From assembly GCF_036088315.1 (NCBI RefSeq), contig NZ_CP107996.1, positions 4,361,501 to 4,425,500 on the forward strand: a stretch of DNA of 64,000 nucleotides. Reading direction: 5' to 3'. Below the pieces are notes generated by a model. That model saw only the letters and a list, made by a program, of their open reading frames with translations. It was not told where the DNA came from and did not search any database. The stretch is from Streptomyces sp. NBC_00344 (GTDB lineage: Bacteria > Actinomycetota > Actinomycetes > Streptomycetales > Streptomycetaceae). Positions 33,012 through 42,463 of this stretch are shown here, in pieces (position 1 is the stretch's first letter; every line of letters begins with the position of its first letter). Both the position numbers and the translations under genes were made by a program.

Positions 33012-33887
33012 ATGTTTACTCTTGCACAACTGACGAACTTCGTGGCGGTTGCCGAGGAGCTCCACTTCGGCCGTGCGGCCGTACGGCTCCGGATGACGCA
33101 GCCGCCGCTCAGCCGTCAGATCCAGCTGCTCGAGGCCGATCTTCAGGTCTCGCTCTTCGACCGCACCAACCGTTCGGTGCGCCTGACCCCGGCCGGCCGG
33201 GCGTTCCTCAACGAGGCCCGCCGCATCCTGCACCAGAGCGAGTCGGCCGTACTGTCCGTGCGGCAGATGTCGGCGGGCCAGGCCGGAAGTCTCACCGTCG
33301 GATTCACCGCGACCAGTGCCCACTCGCTGCTCGGCACCCTCCTGGACACCGCCCGCGCGGTCATGCCGGGGGTCGAGATCGTGCTCCGCGAAATGGTCAC
33401 CCGCGACCAGCTGGAGGCGCTGTCGGAGTCGAGCCTCGACCTCGGCCTGGTGCGTCCACCGGTCACCCCGCGCGACCTGTCCTCCCGTCAGGCGGCCCAG
33501 GAGCACCTTCTCGCCGCGCTTCCCTCCGGCCATCCGCTCGCTTCGGAGCGGGGGCCGCTGCCCGTCACCGCCTTCGACGGCCAGGACGTGCTCATGTATT
33601 CGCCGGTCGAGGCGCGTTACTTCCACGAACTGCTGATCAGCATCTTCCGGGCGGCCCGCATCGCGCCGGTGTTCGCCCAGTACCTCAGCCAGGTGCACAG
33701 CATCCTCGCCCTGGTGGCCGGCGGCTGGGGTGTCGCCCTGGTGCCCGAGTCCGCGGCGCTGCTGCGCTACGCGGGCGTCACCTTCAGGGAGGTCGGCCTC
33801 ACCGTTCCCGCTCCGGTCGAACTGGCCCTGGCCTGGCGGAAGAACAACGACAACCCGACGCTGCGTGTGCTGCTCGACCACATGTGA
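33012..33887 (+). CDS. LysR-family transcriptional regulator
   Basis: A 291-residue LysR activator/repressor. The N-terminal HTH reads FTLAQLTNFVAVAEELHFGR, AAVRLRMTQPPLSRQIQLLE, and LFDRTNRSVRLTPAGRAFL. The C-terminal periplasmic-binding-like domain begins GSLTVGFTATSAHSLL. It is divergent from kdgD and upstream of the MFS transporter, so it is the probable aldarate-responsive regulator of the whole cluster. Confidence 0.93.
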   Translation: MFTLAQLTNFVAVAEELHFGRAAVRLRMTQPPLSRQIQLLEADLQVSLFDRTNRSVRLTPAGRAFLNEARRILHQSESAVLSVRQMSAGQAGSLTVGFTATSAHSLLGTLLDTARAVMPGVEIVLREMVTRDQLEALSESSLDLGLVRPPVTPRDLSSRQAAQEHLLAALPSGHPLASERGPLPVTAFDGQDVLMYSPVEARYFHELLISIFRAARIAPVFAQYLSQVHSILALVAGGWGVALVPESAALLRYAGVTFREVGLTVPAPVELALAWRKNNDNPTLRVLLDHM

Positions 33888-33933
33888 GAACGGCGTGGAA
33901 GCGGATCCCCCGACGTCTATTGATCCATGAAAG

Positions 33934-33947
33934 GTATTAGTCGATAC
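33934..33947. promoter_or_regulatory. inverted repeat before the MFS gene
   Basis: GTAT-TAGTCG-ATAC, a 4-bp inverted repeat in an A/T-rich patch between the lysR stop and the MFS start, sharing CGATAC with the kdgD promoter. It is a candidate LysR box. Confidence 0.45.
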
Positions 33948-34069
33948 GAAATTCAACATGGACGTGAATCGAACGCCACCCTACGGTCAGGTTCCAGACA
34001 CCCCCCTCCGCGGCGCGGACCACACCGCCGCACGCGTCCCTTCCCTCAAAGCCGAGGAGCTCGACCGCC

Positions 34070-35506
34070 ATGACTGCTAGCAAGCGGCAGGACGAACCGG
34101 TTGTCACCGGGGCCAGGCCGGCCCGTCTGCGGTACTGGATCCTTGCCATGCTGTTCGTGGTCACCACGATCAACTTCGCGGACCGCTCGACCCTTTCCAT
34201 CGCGGGCGACTCGATGCAGAAGGACCTCGGCGTCAGCTCGGGGCAGCTCGGCCTCCTCTTCTCCGCCTTCTCCTGGTCGTATCTCGTGGCGCAGATACCC
34301 GGCGGCTGGATGCTGGACCGGTTCGGCTCGAAGAAGGTGTACGGCGCGGGTATCTTCCTGTGGTCCGTACTCACCATGCTCCAGGGCGCCATAGGCTTCT
34401 TCTCCGGAGCGGCAATCGTCCTGCTCTTCGTCCTCCGCTTCGCGGTCGGCGCGGCCGAAGCGCCGTCCTTCCCCGGTAACTCCCGCATCGTCGCTGCCTG
34501 GTTCCCCACCAGGGAACGCGGGACCGCGGCCGCGCTGTTCAACTCGGCGCAGTACTTCGCCACCGTCGCCTTCTCGCCGCTCATGGGCTGGCTCGTCGTC
34601 TCCATGGGCTGGCAGCACGTCTTCACGGTCATCGGTGGTCTCGGCGTCGTCCTCGCCCTGATCTGGACCAAGGTGATCTACCCGCCGCGAGAGCACCCGC
34701 GTATGACGAAGGCGGAACTCGACCACATCGCGGACGGCGGGGCCCTCGTCGACATGGACGTGACCGCGGACGGTGACGGCACGCTGGGGCAGGGGGGTTC
34801 GCCGGTGGCCGAGATGACCGGTGTGGGCACCAACCTGCGCTATGTGCGGAAGATGCTCAAGCACCGCACCATGCTCGGTGTCTTCGTCGGGCAGTACTTC
34901 ATCAACACCATCACCTGGTTCTTCCTGACCTGGTTTCCGGTCTATCTGGTCCAGGAACGAGGCATGTCCATCCTCGAAGCGGGCATCGTCGCCTCGCTGC
35001 CCGCCCTCTGCGGCTTCGCCGGGGGAGTACTCGGAGGCTTCGTCTCCGACTGGCTCAACCGCCGCGGCATGACCCTGACCGCCGCCCGCAAGACCCCCAT
35101 CGTTGTCGGACTGCTGCTCTCGACCACCATCCTGCTCTGCAACTACGTCAGTGCTTCCTGGCTGGTCGTGGGCATCATGGCCCTCTCGTTCTTCGGCAAG
35201 GGCCTCGGTGCCCTCGGCTGGGCCGTGATGGCCGATATCTCGCCCAAGGAGATAGCCGGTCTCGCGGGAGGTGTGTTCAATGCCTTCGGAGCTGTGGCGG
35301 GCATCGTCACCCCCATCGTCATCGGTTACCTCATCGACGCCACCGGTTCGTTCGACCTCGCGCTCGTCTTCGTCGGTGTCTGCGCCGCCATGGCCGTCGT
35401 CAGCTATGTCTTCATCGTCCGCGACATCGGACGGCTGGAACTCGCCGACATCGACTCCGATGCCGGCACCGACGCCGGAATCCGGGCTCCTCAGCCCGCC
35501 GCCTGA
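34070..35506 (+). CDS. MFS sugar-acid transporter (ACS family, GudP/GarP-like)
   Basis: A 478-residue twelve-helix transporter of the anion:cation symporter family. Helix 1 has TTINFADRSTLSIAG, the loop 2-3 motif is GGWMLDRFGSKKV, and APSFPGNSRIVAAWFP is the family signature in helix 4. A cytoplasmic loop of about 60 residues separates the halves. The cluster context (galactarate/talarate dehydratase, KdgD, LysR) indicates uptake of galactarate or glucarate. The start is ATG 34070. A terminator follows 47 bp after the stop. Confidence 0.9.
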   Translation: MTASKRQDEPVVTGARPARLRYWILAMLFVVTTINFADRSTLSIAGDSMQKDLGVSSGQLGLLFSAFSWSYLVAQIPGGWMLDRFGSKKVYGAGIFLWSVLTMLQGAIGFFSGAAIVLLFVLRFAVGAAEAPSFPGNSRIVAAWFPTRERGTAAALFNSAQYFATVAFSPLMGWLVVSMGWQHVFTVIGGLGVVLALIWTKVIYPPREHPRMTKAELDHIADGGALVDMDVTADGDGTLGQGGSPVAEMTGVGTNLRYVRKMLKHRTMLGVFVGQYFINTITWFFLTWFPVYLVQERGMSILEAGIVASLPALCGFAGGVLGGFVSDWLNRRGMTLTAARKTPIVVGLLLSTTILLCNYVSASWLVVGIMALSFFGKGLGALGWAVMADISPKEIAGLAGGVFNAFGAVAGIVTPIVIGYLIDATGSFDLALVFVGVCAAMAVVSYVFIVRDIGRLELADIDSDAGTDAGIRAPQPAA

Positions 35507-35553
35507 GGAACCCGGTGCCTGGGCCCTCTGCCTCAGAGCGCGCCGAAGACAAA

Positions 35554-35587
35554 CGCGGGCCCCAGAACGGGAGTTCCGGGGCCCGCG
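35554..35587. terminator. hairpin terminator after the MFS gene
   Basis: CGCGGGCCCC pairs with GGGGCCCGCG (10 bp, 14-base loop) between the MFS stop and the convergent peptide gene. Confidence 0.7.
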
Positions 35588-35660
35588 GACCTCTGCCGGA
35601 ATTCCAACGAACCGGCGGAGAGATCAATACAGGGTGCGACACCCTTGGAATGCTCCTGCG

Positions 35661-35882
35661 TCACACGCCGGTGCCACCGGAGAACCCTGCCTGGGCAGCG
35701 ACCGGGCCGATCTGTGCACCCAGGTCACCGCCGACCGCGCCCGACAGGGCAGGCAGCACGGGCAGGGCGGAGGTGGCGCCCGAGAGCAGGTTTCCGGCTT
35801 CGAGAATTCCGCCGGACACGTTGTCCAGGTCGCTGTCGGCGATCTCGCGGGTCTCGTTCACGGGGGTGAAGGCCTTGCGCAT
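35661..35882 (-). CDS. double-glycine-leader peptide, bacteriocin-like
   Basis: A 73-residue peptide. The leader MRKAFTPVNETREIADSDLD continues NVSGG, a classic double-glycine cleavage site (DLDNVSGG). The putative core of about 48 residues is Gly/Ala/Leu-rich with no cysteine (ILEAGNLLSGATSALPVLPA, LSGAVGGDLGAQIGPVAAQA), like class IIb bacteriocins. ATG 35882 follows GGCAGGA. No C39-peptidase ABC exporter, immunity or modification gene is adjacent, so it would depend on machinery elsewhere. It is alternatively a secreted signalling peptide. Confidence 0.7.
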   Translation of the reverse strand: MRKAFTPVNETREIADSDLDNVSGGILEAGNLLSGATSALPVLPALSGAVGGDLGAQIGPVAAQAGFSGGTGV

Positions 35883-36656
35883 GACTGGGGTCCTGCCTTT
35901 CGTCGCTGCGTGTTGATCCTGAACATCTCGGCCGGCCCGGTGACAAGGCGGTTCGAACGGTTCAAGGTCGCCTGAAATCCGGAAGCGGATGTGCAACTTC
36001 CGATTGACGCGAGATCCAACCACGGCAGCGGTGCGCGGGACCACCCCGACCTGTCCGTCATGTCGGTGGACGTCGCCGTATCCATGCATGCCGGCGAGTG
36101 CGTTTACCGGCCGCGCGGTGACAACTCCTTCACGTGGTTCCGCATGCCGTTACCTGTGCCTGTGCCGCGTGGGCGTCACCCGCAGGACAAATCGGCCTCC
36201 GATGCGGCGTGCGCCCCGCCGGGCGGGATCCTGCAAGCGGAGAGTGACCTTTGTGCGTGGGGAATGCGCAGGTTGGCGAGGGCGCCGGTGCTGGTGGGGG
36301 TGCCTGTCCGGATTCCATCGCTGATGTGCCGGGTCCGGGGGCCGGCGGTGACAGGCGAACTGTCGCCGGTCCGTGAACGGATGGCGAGATCGGCCGGGCG
36401 GAGCACCCTGCACCCGGACCCTGCCCCGCACTTGGTCTCCGCGCCCGTCCCCGGACCCTGTCCCCACACCCTGTCTCCGCAGTCGGCGCGTGGCCCGGCA
36501 GCGCCAGAAGTCCCGTTTGTGTGGTGGCGGATGATTTCCGTGCGATACGGTGACCGCATCGTCACGCTCCGCGTGCGTACGTACACGGAGCGGCCCCCGG
36601 CGGTGCTGTAACACCAACCGAGGGCCTTCATCACCAGTGGAAGAGACCCACCGAGA
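35883..36656. other. intergenic region, no supported gene
   Basis: About 770 bp between the leftward peptide gene and the rightward HTH gene. No open frame shows consistent codon bias or similarity. It presumably holds both promoters; GTTTGTGTGG and GCGATACGGT around 36515-36555 could be -35/-10 elements for the rightward gene. Confidence 0.4.
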
Positions 36657-37676
36657 ATGCTTCGGCATGTTATCGCGCCGTCCGGGCGCTATACGAAGGC
36701 ATCGCACGATGTCGTCCGCCATCCGCGTCTGAACAGCGACGCGAAGATTCTGCTCCTCTATACACAGGGCCTCCCCGAAGAGACGGCGGGCAAGCCGCTC
36801 AGCCAACTCGCCCAGAAACTCGGGATCAAGGGCCGCGCCTACCAGAAGGCCAAGGAACAGCTGGTGGCGCACGGCTACGTGCACGAGTGGCGTACCCAGG
36901 GCGGGCGTGGGCGATGGGTCACTGAGCAACTCGTCGCGAATCTCCCCCTGACGGATGAGCAGGCATCCGGTCTGCGGGAGGACCTGCCGTTCGCCGGGCC
37001 GCCACCGAGTGCCCCGATTCCGATGGTCGGTGAACCGGAGAGCCGGGTGGTCGGCGGCTATGAACCGGTAGAAGACCACTGTGGGAAGACCACTCCCCAC
37101 CCACCCTCCGAAGCCCGCGCGGCCGACGCGGTCCCGGCCAGGGGCCCTGTACGCCGGCCTGCCCAGCCGCCTGCTCCGGAACTGGCCGAAGCCGAACGCG
37201 TGTTGCTGTCCCTGCGGCACTCCCGCCGCGAACTGCACCTCGGAGTGCGCGAGGCCCGCGCTCTGGCGGCCGACGCGGCCACCTGGCTGATGCGCGGTGT
37301 CACGCCCGCCGACCTGCGGCGGGCCCTGATCGCCGAACTTCCGCACGACGGCGTGCGCTCAGCGGTGGGCTTCCTGCGTCACCGCCTCGTGCAGAAGCTC
37401 CCGGACGACCCGGCGCAGTCCGCTGCGCCGTTGCCGCCTCCGGCCGCCGCCGGACTTGTCATCTGCCGGGGGCCGGGTGATGAGCACGCCTTCCGGCCCG
37501 TGGCGGACGAGACACAATGCCCGCCCTGCCGCCGCACTGGCACACAGCCGACACCGCACGGTCCGGCCTCGCCACCCGCCGGATACACACCGTGGCGCGA
37601 GCGCTTCGCCACGCTCAACGCGGCGCCAGGGGTGGCAGGGGTGCCCGGGGTGCTCGGAGCCGGCGGAACCGGCTGA
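36657..37676 (+). CDS. Streptomyces winged-helix/HTH protein, multi-copy family
   Basis: A 339-residue protein. The N-terminal winged-helix domain (residues 15-95) reads YTKASHDVVRHPRLNSDAKI, LLLYTQGLPEE, KPLSQLAQKLGIKGRAYQKA, and AHGYVHEWR, as in replication-initiator-like HTH proteins present in many copies in Streptomyces. A proline-rich linker precedes a second helical domain (LSLRHSRRELHLGVREARAL, GVTPADLRRALIAEL). A CPPC pair near the end (ETQCPPCRRTG) may bind zinc with His. The role is unknown, probably DNA binding. Confidence 0.75.
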   Translation: MLRHVIAPSGRYTKASHDVVRHPRLNSDAKILLLYTQGLPEETAGKPLSQLAQKLGIKGRAYQKAKEQLVAHGYVHEWRTQGGRGRWVTEQLVANLPLTDEQASGLREDLPFAGPPPSAPIPMVGEPESRVVGGYEPVEDHCGKTTPHPPSEARAADAVPARGPVRRPAQPPAPELAEAERVLLSLRHSRRELHLGVREARALAADAATWLMRGVTPADLRRALIAELPHDGVRSAVGFLRHRLVQKLPDDPAQSAAPLPPPAAAGLVICRGPGDEHAFRPVADETQCPPCRRTGTQPTPHGPASPPAGYTPWRERFATLNAAPGVAGVPGVLGAGGTG

Positions 37677-37755
37677 GTGCGGGCGCCGGTTGCCGCCTTC
37701 CTTCCGCTTCCGCCCCAGGTGCCGGCCTGCCCCGCAGTGGCAGTGGTGACCGCCC

Positions 37756-38340
37756 GTGTCCGGTCCGCCGTCCTGGGCCGCCGCGTTCGCGGCGGTGGCG
37801 GAGCGGACGAGGTTGTCGGTGTCGGGGCTGCGGGACAAGGCCCGCGGCGCAGCCGACCATGCCTCGGGCTGCCCGGTCCACTACGACCTGAACAAGGCGG
37901 CAGCCAAGGCCGGCGTGACCGGTACCGCCACGTCGGGCCGGGTCAACGCCGAACTCGACGAGAACGCTGACAAGGACGCACCGATCTCGACGTTCAAGGG
38001 CGTCGCCCTCGAATGCGACTACCGGCTGGCAGGGGAACCGGTGTCCATCGAGTCCGCCGCTGTTGAGCACGGACGCGCCGTCGGCTTGATGGCACCGCAG
38101 ATCAGTGCGGATGCCGCAATGGACACCAGCGAGCTCAAGGCATACCTGAACAAGTTGACCAAGGCCGGCCTCGGCACGCCCGTCCTCACCCCGAGCGGCA
38201 ACGTCGCCACGATCGGCCTCCCCGCCGACGGCGCGGGCGACATCGCCCTGGTGATCACGTTCGGTGTCGACCAGCACACGGCACTGACCGGGCACCAGGT
38301 GAGCGGCATGACCGAGGAGCTCGCCCACCAGGCGAAGTAG
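37756..38340 (+). CDS. hypothetical protein, Streptomyces type
   Basis: A 194-residue cytoplasmic protein with no signal or membrane segment. Two cysteines lie in DHASGCPVHYDLN and VALECDYRL. The C-terminal half ends GAGDIALVITFGVDQHTALT, then GHQVSGMTEELAHQAK. GTG 37756 is the start but lacks a strong ribosome binding site, so a start within the first 30 codons is possible. Codon bias supports a real gene. I do not recognise a family. Confidence 0.6.
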   Translation: MSGPPSWAAAFAAVAERTRLSVSGLRDKARGAADHASGCPVHYDLNKAAAKAGVTGTATSGRVNAELDENADKDAPISTFKGVALECDYRLAGEPVSIESAAVEHGRAVGLMAPQISADAAMDTSELKAYLNKLTKAGLGTPVLTPSGNVATIGLPADGAGDIALVITFGVDQHTALTGHQVSGMTEELAHQAK

Positions 38341-38571
38341 CGAAGTGCGCGGTGGCCTTCAGGGCGGCGCATCAAGAACGCTCCCCAGCAGGCGGAGCGC
38401 GGGGGCCGGCCCCGATGAGCGGCGTCGGCGGCCGCGCCCCGGGGCTCGCTCCCGCCGCAGCCGTTGACACGCTCATCGATCGCCGGCCACTGGTCGGCAC
38501 CCGTTCCGGCCCGCGGCCGGCGCCTGCCGGCCTCCGCGGTGCGCGGTGGGCCGGCCGGGCCGGAGCGGATG

Positions 38572-39441
38572 TCAGGTGTTGTTGGCCAGGTTGACCAAGC
38601 CGCTCAGGGCACCGTTGAACCGGTCCTGGTCCCCGGGGAAGGTGCCGGAGTCGGCGTACTGCCAGAAGGTGTAGAAGCCCCAGCCGGCCGGCAGGGCGCC
38701 GACGCTTGTGGAGTACCGGGCGATGAACAGCGGGTCGTTGGCCCCGTAGGCGCTGCTGTTGCCGGTGCAGGTGGTCCACCAGTTGGTGGTGGTGTAGATG
38801 GTGGGCCAGCGGGTGGTCTTGGCGTGCACCTCGTTGACGAAGGAGGTGATCCAGCTGCGCATCGAGGCCTGACTCAGACCCCAGCAGGTGGAGGTGGAGC
38901 CGTACTCGATGTCCAGCATCGGAGGCAGGGTCTTGCCGTCCTTGGACCAGCCGCCGCCGTGTGCGACGAAGTAGTCGGCCTGCGCGGCGCCGGTCGAGCT
39001 GTTCGGGGTGGCGAAGTGGTAAGCGCCGCGGATGAGGCCGGCGTTGTACGAACCGGTGTAGTTCGCCGAGAAGGTCGCGTCACGGAAGGTGGTGCCCTCG
39101 GTGGCCTTCATATAGGCGAACCTGGCGCCGTTGGAGTACGCGGACGCCCAGTTGATGGTGCCCTGGTAGTGGCTGACGTCCATGCCCGGAGTCTGGGTGA
39201 CGCCGGGCGTGATCACCTGGGTCCTGGCGGCGCTGCCCTCGTGCGCGGCGATGGTCGAACCCATCCAGTCCATCTCGGGGTCGTGAGCTAAAGCGCTCGC
39301 GCCCGCCGTCGGTGCGGTGGCTGCGGCGGGTATCGCCACAGCGGGGCTCATCAGGCCTATCGCTGCGCCGGCGACTGCCACGGATGCGGCGAGGGAACGG
39401 CGGAGGTATCTCTTCCGGGTGCTGTGTGCGGTGGCGTTCAC
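38572..39441 (-). CDS. secreted GH25 lysozyme (muramidase)
   Basis: A 289-residue exported N,O-diacetylmuramidase cleaving the MurNAc-GlcNAc bond of peptidoglycan. The signal peptide has KRYLRRSLAASVAVAGAAIG and a likely AVA cleavage site near residue 37. The GH25 catalytic barrel begins GMDVSHYQGTINW, continues YMKATEGTTFRDATFSANY, and carries the catalytic acids in PPMLDIEYGS. GTG 39441 is chosen because TGGAGGACAT precedes it. The closest known relatives are Cellosyl-type Streptomyces lysozymes. Confidence 0.93.
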   Translation of the reverse strand: MNATAHSTRKRYLRRSLAASVAVAGAAIGLMSPAVAIPAAATAPTAGASALAHDPEMDWMGSTIAAHEGSAARTQVITPGVTQTPGMDVSHYQGTINWASAYSNGARFAYMKATEGTTFRDATFSANYTGSYNAGLIRGAYHFATPNSSTGAAQADYFVAHGGGWSKDGKTLPPMLDIEYGSTSTCWGLSQASMRSWITSFVNEVHAKTTRWPTIYTTTNWWTTCTGNSSAYGANDPLFIARYSTSVGALPAGWGFYTFWQYADSGTFPGDQDRFNGALSGLVNLANNT

Positions 39442-40393
39442 ATGTCCTCCAGGGGCGGTGGTGGAGCTTGACGTGGCCATGGCAGGCGTGAATGTACGCG
39501 CGTAGACGAACGCGGCGGAAGGGTGCCTCCGAAGCACTATTGGCCTACTCCTCTGAACGCTTCAACCAGCTGCGAAGCAAGGAAATTTGAAAGAAATTCC
39601 TGCAACTCTGAAAGAGGAAACCAGGAGCGGCGGGGCCCCGGGGTGTCGGCCGTCGGCCCCCCGCCGGCGCAGCCCGGCGGCCCACAGCCTGGGCGGGTGT
39701 GCCGACGCGTGCGACGGCGATTCCGGCGCGGGCGGCCCCGCTCCGACATGCCGGACGCCCGCCGGGTCCTGCCTCGGCGCTTGTGCCCCGGCCTGCGACC
39801 CGCCGCGGACGGTCTCGCTCCCGCCGTCCCTCACTCGCTGTTCGAGGCCGATTACCTCATCGTCGAACACGCGGAAATCTATGCTGACCGAAGTAGACAT
39901 CGGGCAGCGGTGTGGTTATGGTTTCTCTCGTAGCTCAGAGAGACAGCAGAGCCCGGCAGAGATGAACTACCGGGGAGCAGTGCGCAGTTGCAGTGTGCAG
40001 GACGGTGCGGTGGTGGAGTTTCGAAGCCAGGGTTGTGCAGGACGGCGACGGGACTGACGACCGGACCGGGTGGCCCGCGGTGATCAGGGGCCGCCGTGAG
40101 CAGGACCGCGGTGGACGCGGTGAAAGTGCGTAAGTGCAGTTCGCGAGATCCAGCAGTGAAGTCAGTGAGCAGCACCTCGGTGAAGGCGTCGGCTGCGGGC
40201 GCGCGCACCGGGAGGTTCGGTAGTGGGGTTCCAAGCCGGAGCGGACGCAGGATGGGCGACGGGGCTGGCTGCCGAAGAGTGGCGCTGTCACAGGCCACAG
40301 AGCAGTTCGCATCACCAGCAGTACGCAGTACCCGCTTTGGTAAACAGTTGATCACCGAGGGAAGAACGGAGGAGCCGAGCGCCATCAGGATCG

Positions 40394-40418
40394 CCCGGGC
40401 GGAAATCTTGAGCCCGGG
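40394..40418 (+). terminator. hairpin in the leader region
   Basis: CCCGGGC (40394-40400) and GCCCGGG (40412-40418) form a perfect 7-bp stem with an 11-base A/T-containing loop. It could be a terminator or part of a structured RNA. Confidence 0.45.
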
Positions 40419-40557
40419 TACCGCAGGACATCGATAGTGAGGTGGTCTCCGGTCAAGCAACCGCGATCCCAGCATTTCCCGCCCTCTCCCGGGTGGGTAT
40501 GCGGACATAGAAGGCCGGCGCAGTACCAGGGCCGGCAGATGGTGTAGCAGTTCCTTC

Positions 40558-40589
40558 GGGGCCCGGGTGCCAGAGTGCGCCCGGGCCCC
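40558..40589 (+). terminator. strong hairpin 26 bp before merR-like start
   Basis: GGGGCCCGGG pairs with CCCGGGCCCC (10 bp, 12-base loop) immediately upstream of the ribosome binding site of the MerR-like gene. Either it ends an upstream transcript or it attenuates this gene. Confidence 0.65.
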
Positions 40590-40615
40590 TCAACGCGTCC
40601 CACAGAGAGGTGCAA

Positions 40616-40954
40616 GTGACAGCAGACGACTCGTATGGCCGTCTCGACGACGACGACTACCCCGCCTACACCATGGGCCGGGCTGCCGAGATGATCGGCA
40701 CCACCCCTGGCTTCCTCCGCGCCATCGGTGAAGCCCGCCTCATCACCCCGCTCCGCTCCGACGGCGGGCATCGCCGCTACTCCCGCTACCAGCTGCGCAT
40801 CGCCGCCCGCGCCCGGGAACTCGTCGACCACGGGACCCCCATCGAGGCCGCCTGCCGCATCGTCATCCTCGAGGACCAGCTCGAAGAAGCACAGCGCATC
40901 AACGCCGAACACCGCCGCGCCGACGAAGCGGCGGACCCGACGGCCGCGGCCTGA
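40616..40954 (+). CDS. small MerR-family HTH protein
   Basis: A 112-residue protein with only the MerR DNA-binding domain and a short helix: PAYTMGRAAEMIGTTPGFLR, IGEARLITPLRSDGGHRRYS, RYQLRIAARARELVDHGTPI, and EACRIVILEDQLEEAQ. GTG 40616 is preferred over GTG 40610 because AGAGAGG then has normal spacing. It lacks an effector domain, resembling the small BldC-like or SCO4091-like MerR proteins of Streptomyces development rather than drug or metal sensors. Confidence 0.85.
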   Translation: MTADDSYGRLDDDDYPAYTMGRAAEMIGTTPGFLRAIGEARLITPLRSDGGHRRYSRYQLRIAARARELVDHGTPIEAACRIVILEDQLEEAQRINAEHRRADEAADPTAAA

Positions 40955-41007
40955 GGCGGCTGAGACCTGCACCGTCCCAGACGTTCGCGGCTGCCGCCCG
41001 CACATAC

Positions 41008-41034
41008 TGCCCGGGGCGCAAGGCGTCCCGGGCA
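41008..41034. terminator. hairpin between merR-like gene and allB
   Basis: TGCCCGGG (41008-41015) and CCCGGGCA (41027-41034) form an 8-bp stem between the two convergent genes. Confidence 0.65.
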
Positions 41035-41043
41035 ACACCGGGG

Positions 41044-42384
41044 TCAGGTGCTGTTCCGCTCGATCAGCCGTCCGGTCCGCGTGGTGATACGCCCGTCCTC
41101 GGCGATCCGCTCACCGCGCAGCCAGGTAGCGCGGACGACGCCGTGCAAGGTCTTGCCGGCATAGGCGGTGATCCGATTGCGGTGGTGGAGCCGCGCCGGG
41201 TCGACGGTGAAGGTCTGCTCGGGGGCGAACACCGCGAAGTCGGCGTCGCGGCCCGGTGCGATGGCGCCCTTTCCGGCCAGGCCTGCCAACCGGGCCGGGC
41301 CCGCCGACATCCAGCGGACGACGTCCTCCAGGGTGTGGCCTCGCTCGCGGGCGGCGGTCCACATAGCGGGAAGGCCGAGCTGGAGGGAGGAGATGCCGCC
41401 CCAGGCCGTCCCGAAATCGGGGGTCTTGAGGTCAGGGGTGCAGGGCGAGTGGTCGGATACCACGCAGTCGAGGGTGCCGTCGGCCAGGCCCTGCCAGAGG
41501 GCGTCCTGGTTCGCCCGCTCACGGATGGGCGGGCAGCACTTGAACTCGGTTGCGCCGTCCGGTACTTCCTCCGCGGTGAGGGTGAGGAAATGCGGGCAGG
41601 TCTCGGCGGTGATGCGGACGCCCTCACGTTTGGCGGCGGCGATGAGCGGCAGGGCGTCGCTCGATGACAGGTGCAGTACGTGCACGCGCGCGTCGTACTC
41701 ACGGGCTGTCTTGATCAGGAGGGCGATGGCGTCGTTCTCGGCCGCACGGGGGCGGGAGGCCAGGAATCCCGCGTAGGCGGGGCCTCCCTCCTGCGGGGCG
41801 GCGGCCAGGTGGCCCGGGTCCTCCGCGTGCACGATCAGCAGCCCGTCGAAGGTGGCGATCTCGGATACGGCGGCGGCCAGTTGGGCCGGGTCGACCTCCG
41901 GGAACTCCTCGACTCCCGAGGGCGAGAGAAAGCACTTGAAACCGAAGACCCCCGCCTCGTGCAACAGTCGCAGACTGCTCACGTTGCCGGGGACGGCGCC
42001 GCCCCAGAAGCCGGTGTCGACGTGTGCCTTGGGGCGGGCGACCTCCTGCTTGACGCGCAGGTTGCCGGCGGTGGTGGTGGGCGGCAGCGAGTTGAGCGGC
42101 ATGTCGATGAGGGTGGTGATGCCACCGGCGGCCGCCGCCCGGGTGGCTGTCCAGAAGCCCTCCCACTCGCTGCGCCCGGGGTCGTTCACATGGACATGGG
42201 AGTCGACGAGGCCGGGCAGCACGGCGTCGTCGCCGACGTCCTCGAGCCGCGCCGCTGCCGGCACCACGGTGTCGTGCGGCAGCACGTCCACGATCCGGCC
42301 GTCGGCGACGGTGACGGATGCGGGGCGCGTGCCCTCGGGGGTGATGACGCGCGTGGAGCGCAGTATGAGCTGTACGTCGGGCAA
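41044..42384 (-). CDS. allB: allantoinase
   Basis: A 446-residue amidohydrolase opening the hydantoin ring of allantoin to allantoate. Metal ligands are visible: [20 protein letters not shown], the carboxylated lysine in [10 protein letters not shown], His in [10 protein letters not shown], His in [13 protein letters not shown], and Asp in [14 protein letters not shown]-type sequence ETCPHFLTL and FKCCPPIRE is specific to allantoinases and dihydropyrimidinases. It is the third gene of the NCS1-racemase-allantoinase group. A dihydropyrimidinase/hydantoinase activity is the alternative. Confidence 0.92.
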   Translation of the reverse strand: MPDVQLILRSTRVITPEGTRPASVTVADGRIVDVLPHDTVVPAAARLEDVGDDAVLPGLVDSHVHVNDPGRSEWEGFWTATRAAAAGGITTLIDMPLNSLPPTTTAGNLRVKQEVARPKAHVDTGFWGGAVPGNVSSLRLLHEAGVFGFKCFLSPSGVEEFPEVDPAQLAAAVSEIATFDGLLIVHAEDPGHLAAAPQEGGPAYAGFLASRPRAAENDAIALLIKTAREYDARVHVLHLSSSDALPLIAAAKREGVRITAETCPHFLTLTAEEVPDGATEFKCCPPIRERANQDALWQGLADGTLDCVVSDHSPCTPDLKTPDFGTAWGGISSLQLGLPAMWTAARERGHTLEDVVRWMSAGPARLAGLAGKGAIAPGRDADFAVFAPEQTFTVDPARLHHRNRITAYAGKTLHGVVRATWLRGERIAEDGRITTRTGRLIERNST

Positions 42385-42463
42385 CGGATGCCTCTCCTCT
42401 GGTGCTGTTTCTGGCTGCTTGTCGCCCCCGCCACGGGCCCGCCGGGCCCCGGCGGGCTCCGCG

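Larger units (their letters stand above)
39442..40615. other. 1.2-kb non-coding region with structured leader before merR-like gene
   Basis: No frame here has convincing protein character. The right half (about 39920-40600) is purine-rich on the plus strand and contains two strong hairpins just before the MerR-like gene, suggesting a long structured 5' leader or an independent small RNA. The promoter of the leftward lysozyme gene lies at the left end. Confidence 0.4.

Noticed and set aside
39523..40508. Several 100-200-codon frames on both strands of the 39.4-40.6 kb region
   Set aside because: Composition changes within frames, no starts with ribosome binding sites, no recognisable domains; hairpins favour non-coding function.
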